NCBI GenBank assembly: GCA_020025235.1
Contig: JAHHSL010000055.1
Span: forward strand, 1-7,045
Length of the DNA stretch: 7,045 nucleotides
Direction of reading: 5' to 3'
Origin: Ruthenibacterium sp.
Lineage (GTDB): Bacteria; Bacillota; Clostridia; Oscillospirales; Ruminococcaceae
The notes under the pieces are model-generated. The model saw only the letters and a list, made by a program, of their open reading frames with translations, was not told the origin of the DNA and searched no databases. Made by a program: the position numbers and the translations under genes. The stretch's first letter is position 1. Every line of letters begins with the position of its first letter. This document shows positions 1-5,291 of this stretch, piece after piece.

Positions 1-84
1 TATTTAGTTTTTGCTGGATCTGTGCCTGAACTCCCAAAGCAGGCGCGCTACCAACTGCGCTACACCCCGATATTCAGTTTTTGC
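1..84. repeat. 14-base near-identical direct repeats flanking the tRNA-Pro remnant
   Basis: TATTTAGTTTTTGC (1-14) and TATTCAGTTTTTGC (71-84) match at 13 of 14 bases and bracket the tRNA remnant with a 70-base period. On the minus strand this is a spacer GCAAAAACTRAATA lying directly before the tRNA start and again after its broken end. The simplest reading is a tandemly duplicated tRNA-plus-spacer unit, with another tRNA copy expected just beyond position 1. That expectation is an inference and lies outside the window. Confidence 0.6.
15..69 (-). pseudogene. Truncated or degenerate tRNA-Pro (anticodon UGG)
   Basis: Read on the minus strand, the 5' half is textbook tRNA: acceptor strand CGGGGTG (69-63), TA, D-stem GCGC (60-57), an 8-base D-loop, the pairing GCGC (48-45), anticodon-stem strand CCTGC (43-39) and anticodon loop TTTGGGA (38-32) with anticodon TGG (36-34), which reads proline codons. 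After one further G the stem partner GCAGG is not found; the sequence instead reads TTCAGG. No variable loop, no normal T-arm and no closing CACCCCG or CCA follow. The stretch at 27-12 resembles a worn T-arm (about 12 of 16 bases of a typical tRNA-Pro T-arm), which suggests internal deletion plus decay. It has about 55 bases where a tRNA needs about 77. A strong promoter faces it. Alternatives are a tRNA split by an intron or an insertion boundary continuing past the window edge. That it is a proline-tRNA derivative is fairly sure; that it is a pseudogene is less so. Confidence 0.65.
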
Positions 85-152
85 AATACGGCTTACGGCC
101 TTCCGGGACAGGCGGCACGGAAAAATGCTTTCCGGGGCAGGTAAGCTTCATA

Positions 153-181
153 ATTATAAGCTACAATATAAGAGAAGTCAA
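153..181 (-). promoter_or_regulatory. Strong minus-strand promoter for the tRNA locus
   Basis: On the minus strand, TTGACT (181-176) and TATAAT (158-153) are separated by exactly 17 bases, a near-perfect housekeeping sigma promoter. Transcription would begin near 146 and run through a leader of about 75 bases into the tRNA-Pro-like sequence at 69. Such consensus promoters are typical of stable-RNA genes, so the transcript probably feeds further tRNA genes beyond the left edge. Confidence 0.8.
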
Positions 182-190
182 GCGAAACCC

Positions 191-219
191 TTGACGAACG
201 GCCTTTACTGCCGTACAAT
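191..219 (+). promoter_or_regulatory. Promoter of the glycyl-tRNA synthetase gene
   Basis: TTGACG (191-196) and TACAAT (214-219) are separated by 17 bases, giving a predicted start near 226 and an untranslated leader of only about 40 bases before the ATG at 266. The -35 box lies 9 bases from the -35 box of the divergent minus-strand promoter, so the two polymerases would compete for overlapping DNA. The leader is too short for a T-box riboswitch. Confidence 0.8.
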
Positions 220-265
220 AAATCTTGTACTATTGTGCTCAATTATATAGAAAAGGTGTGTCACG

Positions 266-1663
266 ATGGAAAACAGTGCAAAAACCATGGAAAAAATCGT
301 AGCTCTGTGCAAAAACAGGGGCTTTGTATATCCGGGCAGCGAAATTTACGGCGGCCTTGCAAACAGCTGGGATTACGGTCCTTTGGGCGTTGAATTCAAA
401 AACAACGTCAAGCGCGCATGGTGGAAGAAATTCGTGCAGGAATCCAAGTACAATGTCGGCCTTGATTCCGCGATCCTGATGAACCCGCAGACATGGGTCA
501 CTTCCGGCCATGTGGGCGGCTTTTCCGATCCGCTTATGGACTGCCGCGACTGCCACGCACGTCACCGCGCAGACAAGCTCATTGAGGATGCCGGCGGACA
601 CGCAGAGGGCATGACCAACGAGCAGATGATGGATTACATCCGCGAACATGAGATCACATGCCCCGAATGCGGCGGCAAGAACTTTACGGATATCCGCAAG
701 TTCAACCTGATGTTCAAAACATACATGGGCGTTACCGAAGACGCAAAGAGCGAAGTGTATCTGCGCCCCGAAACGGCACAGGGCATCTTTGTCAACTATG
801 CCAACATCCAGCGCACCACGCGCCGCAAGCTGCCGTTCGGCGTCTGCCAGATCGGCAAATCCTTCCGCAACGAGATCACACCGGGCAACTTCATCTTCCG
901 CATCCGCGAATTCGAGCAGATGGAATGTGAATTCTTCTGCAAGCCCGATACCGATCTGGACTGGTTCTACTACTGGAAGGATTACTGCAAGAAGTTCCTT
1001 CTGGATCTGGGCATCCAGGAAGAGAACATGCGTCTGCGCGATCACGAAAAAGAAGAGCTTTCCTTCTATTCCAAGGCAACGACCGATATCGAATACCTGT
1101 TCCCGTTCGGCTGGGGTGAACTGTGGGGCATTGCAGACCGCACGAACTACGACCTGGGCCGTCATCAGGAAGCAAGCGGCAAGAGCCTGGAATACTTCGA
1201 CCCCGAAACCAACGAACGCTACATCCCGTACGTTGTCGAGCCGTCCCTCGGTGCAGACCGCGTGGCACTGGCTTTCCTGTGCGAAGCATACGACGAAGAA
1301 GTGGTCGATGCCGAAAAGAACGATACGCGCATCGTGATGCGTCTGCATCCGGCACTGGCTCCGTTCAAGGCATGCGTGCTGCCGCTTTCCAAAAAGCTGT
1401 CTGAAAAGGCAGAGGAGATCCGCGCAGAGCTTTCCAAGTACTTCATGGTCGATTATGACGAAACCGGTTCGATCGGCAAGCGCTACCGCCGTCAGGACGA
1501 AATCGGCACGCCGCTTTGCATCACGGTCGACTTTGAAACCGTGGGCGACGACAAGACCCCGGCAGACGGCTGCGTGACGGTGCGCGACCGCGACACCATG
1601 CAGCAGGAACGCGTCAAGATCGAGGATCTGCGCAGCTACATCGAAAACAAGATCGCATTCTGA
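266..1663 (+). CDS. glyQS: Glycine--tRNA ligase, single-chain class II type
   Basis: Charges tRNA-Gly with glycine in the cytoplasm using ATP. At 465 residues it matches the homodimeric (alpha2) GlyRS of many bacteria and eukaryotes rather than the two-subunit GlyQ/GlyS enzyme. An N-terminal region with the YGGLANSWDYGPLG block (about 28-41) leads into the class II catalytic core. An insertion carries two CxxC pairs (C93/C96 and C132/C135) that probably bind zinc. The RPETAQGIF block is at 167-175, motif 2 (FRNEITP) around 200-206, and motif 3 (EPSLGADR) around 325-332. From about 366 onward lies the anticodon-binding domain, with the IGKRYRRQDEIGTP block near 403-416. The ATG is preceded by AAAGGTG (252-258) at a 7-base spacing, and the first residues fit the family start. 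The gene is monocistronic, with its own promoter and terminator, and is divergent from a tRNA locus. Unlike many Firmicutes glycyl-tRNA synthetase genes it has no room for a glycine T-box. Confidence 0.97.
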   Translation: MENSAKTMEKIVALCKNRGFVYPGSEIYGGLANSWDYGPLGVEFKNNVKRAWWKKFVQESKYNVGLDSAILMNPQTWVTSGHVGGFSDPLMDCRDCHARHRADKLIEDAGGHAEGMTNEQMMDYIREHEITCPECGGKNFTDIRKFNLMFKTYMGVTEDAKSEVYLRPETAQGIFVNYANIQRTTRRKLPFGVCQIGKSFRNEITPGNFIFRIREFEQMECEFFCKPDTDLDWFYYWKDYCKKFLLDLGIQEENMRLRDHEKEELSFYSKATTDIEYLFPFGWGELWGIADRTNYDLGRHQEASGKSLEYFDPETNERYIPYVVEPSLGADRVALAFLCEAYDEEVVDAEKNDTRIVMRLHPALAPFKACVLPLSKKLSEKAEEIRAELSKYFMVDYDETGSIGKRYRRQDEIGTPLCITVDFETVGDDKTPADGCVTVRDRDTMQQERVKIEDLRSYIENKIAF

Positions 1664-1685
1664 TTTTACCGCATCAAACGATACG

Positions 1686-1724
1686 AAGCGGACGCCTTTT
1701 GCGGGGCGTCCGCTTTTATTTTTG
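1686..1724 (+). terminator. Rho-independent terminator of glyQS
   Basis: An 11-base-pair perfect stem (1686-1696 with 1705-1715, core GCGGACGCC/GGCGTCCGC) is followed by a T-rich run TTTTATTTTT from 1714. It lies 22 bases after the glyQS stop. The loop begins TTTTGCG, the same 7-base loop as in the terminator at 4615. Confidence 0.92.
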
Positions 1725-1733
1725 CGCCGGGTG

Positions 1734-1742
1734 TGGTACAAT
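1734..1742 (+). promoter_or_regulatory. Extended -10 promoter of the peptidase operon
   Basis: TGGTACAAT (1734-1742) is an extended -10 element (TGn plus TACAAT) just downstream of the glyQS terminator. At a 17-base spacing the -35 position holds only TTTTAT (1714-1719), so the promoter probably relies on the TG extension. Transcription would start near 1749, leaving a leader of about 115 bases. The surrounding 14 bases recur exactly at the promoter of the sigma operon (4692-4705). Confidence 0.65.
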
Positions 1743-1810
1743 ATGGGAAAAGCCGCGGATACCTGAATCCGGACACACAGCCCATGTGCCCCGAAGGGAA
1801 AACGGTGCGG

Positions 1811-1831
1811 CGGGCGGCGCAAAGCCGCTCG
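1811..1831 (+). other. Hairpin in the leader of the peptidase operon
   Basis: CGGGCGGC (1811-1818) pairs with GCCGCTCG (1824-1831), including one G-U pair, around the loop GCAAA. The stem lies 33 bases before the M20 start codon. It is not followed by a run of T, so it is not a terminator. It may stabilise the mRNA or have no function. Confidence 0.35.
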
Positions 1832-1863
1832 TTTGAAAAACAGAACAAAGTGAGGGATTCATT

Positions 1864-3297
1864 ATGATTGGTTGGATTATTTTAGCGGCGCTGGCGGTAC
1901 TGATTGCGGTTGTACTGATCCGTGCGGCTATGTGCAAACCGGCGCAGGCCGGCAGCGAGGCCGCGCAGCCGGTGCAGGTGGACAGTGCCGCGGCGGTGGA
2001 TCATCTGGCACAGCTTGTGCGGATCCCGACTGTCTCCAATCCGGACGTCACCAAATTCGACGAGGAAGTGTTTGAACATTTCCGCGAGGAGTTCAAAAAG
2101 CTGTATCCGCTGGTGCACAAGAACTGTCCGCCGATGCGCTTCGATCACACGGGCATGCTGTTCCACTGGAAGGGCAAAAGCAGCGAGGATCCCACTGTAC
2201 TTATGGCGCATTATGACGTTGTCCCCGTGGACGAAGAAGGCTGGGCGCATGCGCCGTTCGGCGGCGAAATCATCGACGGCGAGCTGTGGGGACGCGGCAC
2301 GATCGACACCAAGATCACGCTTGTCGGCGTTATGGAGGCTGCCGAAAATCTGATGAAGCAGGGCTTTGTGCCCGAGCATGACGTTTACCTTTCCTTTGCG
2401 GGCGATGAGGAAGTAAGCGGCAACGGCGCGCCGGCAATCGTTGAATACATGCAGAAAAACGGCATCCGCCCTGCCATGGTCGTGGACGAAGGCGGCGCGG
2501 TTGTCGAAGGGGTATTCCCGGGCGTCACACAGCCGATCGCCGTTGTGGGCATCGGTGAAAAGGGCGTTATGAATGTGGAGCTGACGGCGCGTGCCGCGGG
2601 CGGACACGCAAGCACGCCGGCGGTCCCGTCCACTTTGGGTATGCTGTGCCGTGCGGTGGCGGATTGTGAATCGCACCAGTTCAAGGCGCATCTGACAGAG
2701 CCTGTGCGCCAGCTGCTGAATAACGTCGGCCCGCACGCGCCGTTCGGGCTGCGCATCCTGACGGCGAACATGTGGCTGTTCGGGCCGCTGCTTCCGCTTC
2801 TGGCCGGAAAGCTTGGCGGCGAACTTGGCGCAATGATGCGCACGACCATGGCGTTCACCATGGCGAAGGGCTCAAAGCAGATCAACGTGCTGCCCAACGA
2901 GGCAACGGCGGGCATCAACCTGCGCTTGATCAACGCGGATACGCCGGAAAGCGCCGCAGCACGGCTGCGCAGCGTCATCAATAACGACAAGGTGGAGGTC
3001 AAGACCATCTATGCACAGCCCGCAAGCCCGTATGCAGCTTCGCAGGGCGAACACTGGGATAAGCTGTCGAAGGCGATCGGCGATACATGGCAGGGAAGCA
3101 TCGTTTCCCCGTATCTGATGCTGGCGTGCTCGGACAGCCGTCATTTCAGCAAGATCTGCAAGGATGTGTACAAATTCAGCGCTATGGCACTGACGAAGGA
3201 ACAGCGCGGATATATCCATAACAACAACGAGCGCATCCCGTTGACGGAGATTGCAAAAACCGTGGAGTTCTTTACGCGTTTGGAAAAAAGCCTGTAA
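1864..3297 (+). CDS. Membrane-anchored M20-family metallopeptidase (carboxypeptidase S / PM20D1-like)
   Basis: A probable two-zinc hydrolase of the peptidase M20 family, which cleaves dipeptides, C-terminal residues or N-acyl amino acids. Of 477 residues, 3-22 form a hydrophobic helix that looks like an uncleaved anchor, followed by an Ala/Gln-rich linker to about 43. The catalytic domain has all expected residues: the first metal block AHYDVVP (H116, D118), bridging D148 in GRGTIDTK, catalytic E182 and metal ligand E183 in GDEEVSG, D208 in VVDEGG, and the last metal ligand H452 in GYIHNNNE. The inserted dimerisation domain contains AGGHAST (H248). The long form, the order of motifs and the HNNNE block fit the carboxypeptidase S/PM20D1 branch best; the substrate cannot be read from the sequence. 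GAGGG sits 8 bases or so before the ATG. The M29 gene follows after 46 bases with no visible terminator or promoter, so the two are probably co-transcribed. The active site could face either side of the membrane; the charges (R20, K25 after the helix) do not settle this firmly. Confidence 0.9.
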   Translation: MIGWIILAALAVLIAVVLIRAAMCKPAQAGSEAAQPVQVDSAAAVDHLAQLVRIPTVSNPDVTKFDEEVFEHFREEFKKLYPLVHKNCPPMRFDHTGMLFHWKGKSSEDPTVLMAHYDVVPVDEEGWAHAPFGGEIIDGELWGRGTIDTKITLVGVMEAAENLMKQGFVPEHDVYLSFAGDEEVSGNGAPAIVEYMQKNGIRPAMVVDEGGAVVEGVFPGVTQPIAVVGIGEKGVMNVELTARAAGGHASTPAVPSTLGMLCRAVADCESHQFKAHLTEPVRQLLNNVGPHAPFGLRILTANMWLFGPLLPLLAGKLGGELGAMMRTTMAFTMAKGSKQINVLPNEATAGINLRLINADTPESAAARLRSVINNDKVEVKTIYAQPASPYAASQGEHWDKLSKAIGDTWQGSIVSPYLMLACSDSRHFSKICKDVYKFSAMALTKEQRGYIHNNNERIPLTEIAKTVEFFTRLEKSL

Positions 3298-3343
3298 CAC
3301 ACGGGCGGCGCTGCAGTTTTAACGAAGTTAGGAGAAAGAAAAC

Positions 3344-4579
3344 ATGAATATGGAACTTGTCAGACAGTACGCGGAATTTGCCGTGAAAATCGGCGCAAAC
3401 CCGCAGCCGGGGCAGACCCTGATTATCCGCGCGCCGATCGAAGGGGCGTTCTTTGCACGCGAATGTGCAAAGGCGGGCTATGAGGCCGGTGCAAAGGAAG
3501 TTGTGGTGCATTATCAGGATGAAAAGCTCTCCCGCATCAAAATGGAGTATACCGCGGTGGAAGTGCTGGAAGACGTGAAGCCGTGGCTGCAGCGCAGCTT
3601 TTTGGATTATATCGAAAGCGAGGGCGGCGCGTGCATGCTTTCGATCGTGGCGCGCGATCCGGAAATCTACAAGGGTCTGGACGCCGAAAAGATCGACCGC
3701 GCCAATCAGGCGGCCATGAAGGCGCAGGAGGAATGGCGCAGCTATACCATGAGCGATAAGATCCAGTGGAGCATCGTGGCGATCCCAAGCGAATCGTGGG
3801 CGTCGAAGGTGTTCCCGGATGTGCCGGCAGAGCAGGCGCAGGAAGAACTGTGGGACGCCATTTTCGATGTGTGCCGCGTGAAAAACGGCAATGTCGTCAA
3901 CGAATGGAAAGAGCATGTCGCAAAGATGATGGCATGGCGTGATAAGCTCAACGAGCTGGATCTCGACAGCATCCACATGGAAAGCTCGAACGGCACGGAT
4001 CTGACGATCGGCCTTGCAGATGACCACGTCTGGGAGGGCGCGCAGAGCAAAACGCCCGAAGGCTATCCGTTCATTGCCAATATCCCGACAGAGGAAGTGT
4101 TCACCGCGCCGCATAAAGACCGCGTCAACGGCGTGGTAAAGGGCACAAAGCCGTATGTCTACAACGGCAATTTGATCGAAAACTTCTCCGTCACGTTCCG
4201 CGACGGCAAGGTTGTGGAACATTCTGCCGACCGCGGTGCGGAACTGCTCGGCCAGCTTTTGGATACGGACGAGGGCGCGCGCCGCATCGGTGAAATTGCG
4301 CTCGTGCCTTCCACCAGCCCGATCAATCAGCGCGGCGTGCTGTTCTACAATACGCTGTTTGACGAAAACGCCGCATGCCACATCGCGTTCGGTCAGGGGT
4401 ATCCCGGCACCGTCAAGGGCGGCACCACGATGACGGCGCAGCAGCTGAGCGAGCACGGCGTCAACAAGAGCATCATCCACGAGGACGTCATGGTCGGCGC
4501 AGCGGATACGCGCATCACGGGTCTGACGAAATCCGGCGAAACGGTGCTGATCTTTGAAAACGGCGTCTGGGCATTTTAA
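3344..4579 (+). CDS. M29-family aminopeptidase (AmpS/AmpT/PepS type)
   Basis: Removes N-terminal amino acids from peptides with a two-metal (zinc or cobalt) centre. The 411 residues match the family length of about 410. The N-terminal domain (about 1-200) has the family opening, with VKIGANPQPGQ near 14-24. The C-terminal catalytic domain carries the expected ligands: E250 in NIPTEEVFTAP, E317 in GEIALVP, H346 in ACHIAFG, and H379 and D381 in IIHEDVMVG. These correspond in order and spacing to the metal ligands known from Thermus and Staphylococcus M29 enzymes. There is no signal peptide or membrane segment, so it should be cytoplasmic. AGGAGA (3330-3335) lies 8 bases before the ATG. It is the second gene of an operon with the M20 peptidase and is followed directly by a terminator. 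The pairing suggests peptide recycling for amino acids, which is an inference from context. Confidence 0.94.
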   Translation: MNMELVRQYAEFAVKIGANPQPGQTLIIRAPIEGAFFARECAKAGYEAGAKEVVVHYQDEKLSRIKMEYTAVEVLEDVKPWLQRSFLDYIESEGGACMLSIVARDPEIYKGLDAEKIDRANQAAMKAQEEWRSYTMSDKIQWSIVAIPSESWASKVFPDVPAEQAQEELWDAIFDVCRVKNGNVVNEWKEHVAKMMAWRDKLNELDLDSIHMESSNGTDLTIGLADDHVWEGAQSKTPEGYPFIANIPTEEVFTAPHKDRVNGVVKGTKPYVYNGNLIENFSVTFRDGKVVEHSADRGAELLGQLLDTDEGARRIGEIALVPSTSPINQRGVLFYNTLFDENAACHIAFGQGYPGTVKGGTTMTAQQLSEHGVNKSIIHEDVMVGAADTRITGLTKSGETVLIFENGVWAF

Positions 4580-4614
4580 AAACGAAACCGTCTGAAAACG
4601 GATCAAAAAAACAG

Positions 4615-4656
4615 AAAACGGTCTTTGCTTTTGCGGCAAAGGCCGTTTTTCTTTTT
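4615..4656 (+). terminator. Rho-independent terminator of the peptidase operon
   Basis: A 14-base-pair stem (4615-4628 with 4636-4649, including one T-G pair) closes on the loop TTTTGCG and is followed by TTTTTCTTTTT (4646-4656). It lies 35 bases after the M29 stop codon. The stem is A-rich at its base and may also work on the opposite strand. Confidence 0.92.
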
Positions 4657-4693
4657 CCGGCGGGCAAATGCAGTATGCCGGATGCGTTTTTTG

Positions 4694-4702
4694 TGGTACA
4701 AT
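4694..4702 (+). promoter_or_regulatory. Extended -10 promoter of the sigma/MsrC operon
   Basis: TGGTACAAT (4694-4702) lies 37 bases past the terminator T-run and 67 bases before the sigma factor ATG. No good -35 is seen: 17 bases upstream reads TATGCC. The element matches the housekeeping sigma type, and no GGAAC-like -35 typical of ECF self-regulation is visible. It lies between two 8-base inverted arms, TGCCGGAT (4676-4683) and ATCCGGCA (4722-4729). Confidence 0.65.
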
Positions 4703-4750
4703 ATGAAAATAAATGTGCAATATCCGGCACAGATGATTCGTATTAAAATC

Positions 4751-4755
4751 GGAGG
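4751..4755 (+). promoter_or_regulatory. Ribosome binding site of the sigma factor, unusually distant
   Basis: GGAGG is a perfect Shine-Dalgarno core but lies 14 bases before the ATG at 4770, longer than the usual 5-10. No alternative in-frame start codon lies in between (codons GAC, AAA, TCA, GAA, CAG), so 4770 remains the best start. The long spacing may reduce translation of the sigma factor. Confidence 0.6.
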
Positions 4756-4769
4756 ACAAATCAGAACAG

Positions 4770-5291
4770 ATGAAACAGGAACGGGAACAGACCGTCGAGA
4801 CACAGACTGCGCCTGCACCGGACGACGCGCAGATGATACTGGAGCATTTTGGTCATACTGTGTTTTCCGCAGCGTATGCCATGGTGAAAAACCGGCACGA
4901 CGCCGAGGATATCGCACAGGATGTATTTGTCAGCTATATCCGGACAAAACCCCGGTTTGAAAGTATGGAGCATGCCAAGGCGTGGCTGCTGCGTGTGACG
5001 ATCAACAAAAGCAAAAGCTTTTTCCGCAGCGCATGGCAGCAGAAAACAACGGGCATCGAGGAGGATTTTCCCGATACGCCGTTCACGCAGGGGGAACTGG
5101 ATGTTATGGATGCGGTGGAACGTCTGCCGCAGAAATACCGGCGTGTGATTTACTTATACTATATTGAGGGGTATGCGACGAATGAGATCGCAGCGATTTT
5201 GGAGATCCCACAGAATACCGTGCTTTCCCAGCTGGCACGCGCAAGAAAACAGCTGAAAATTTCGCTGAAAGGAGAGTTTCAGGATGAATAG
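4770..5291 (+). CDS. ECF-type RNA polymerase sigma factor
   Basis: A sigma-70 family factor that would direct RNA polymerase to a small set of stress or signal-dependent promoters. The 173 residues contain only regions 2 and 4, the extracytoplasmic-function architecture. Region 2 spans about 22-90, with the conserved DAEDIAQDVF (44-53) and AWLLRVTINK (71-80). Region 4 spans about 110-168, with LPQKYRRVIYLYY (119-131) followed by a helix-turn-helix (about 134-160; EIAAILEIPQNTV then LARARKQL). The first 20 residues are a polar, probably disordered extension. Its last codons overlap the start of the next gene by 8 bases (ATGAATAG), the typical coupling of an ECF sigma factor to its membrane-bound inhibitor. 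Target promoters cannot be identified from this window. Confidence 0.93.
   Translation: MKQEREQTVETQTAPAPDDAQMILEHFGHTVFSAAYAMVKNRHDAEDIAQDVFVSYIRTKPRFESMEHAKAWLLRVTINKSKSFFRSAWQQKTTGIEEDFPDTPFTQGELDVMDAVERLPQKYRRVIYLYYIEGYATNEIAAILEIPQNTVLSQLARARKQLKISLKGEFQDE

Noticed and set aside
11..250. Plus-strand open frame of 79 codons at the left edge
   Set aside because: It crosses the tRNA remnant and both promoters and has no ribosome binding site of note.
239..1822. Long minus-strand open frame (527 codons) opposite glyQS
   Set aside because: It is an antisense shadow caused by the strong codon bias of glyQS. The translation is rich in Cys, His, Phe and Val without any family motif, and it covers the opposing promoter leader and terminator.
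1882..3008. Minus-strand open frames opposite the M20 gene
   Set aside because: Composition rich in Arg, His and Ala with no recognisable domain, opposite a gene with every catalytic motif intact.
3272..4759. Long minus-strand open frame (495 codons) opposite the M29 gene
   Set aside because: Same antisense effect; it runs through the plus-strand terminator and promoter, and its composition is not protein-like.
4625..4960. Plus-strand open frame of 111 codons overlapping the sigma factor start
   Set aside because: It starts inside the terminator hairpin and reads the sigma factor gene out of frame, giving a Cys/Arg/Thr-rich product without homology that I recognise.
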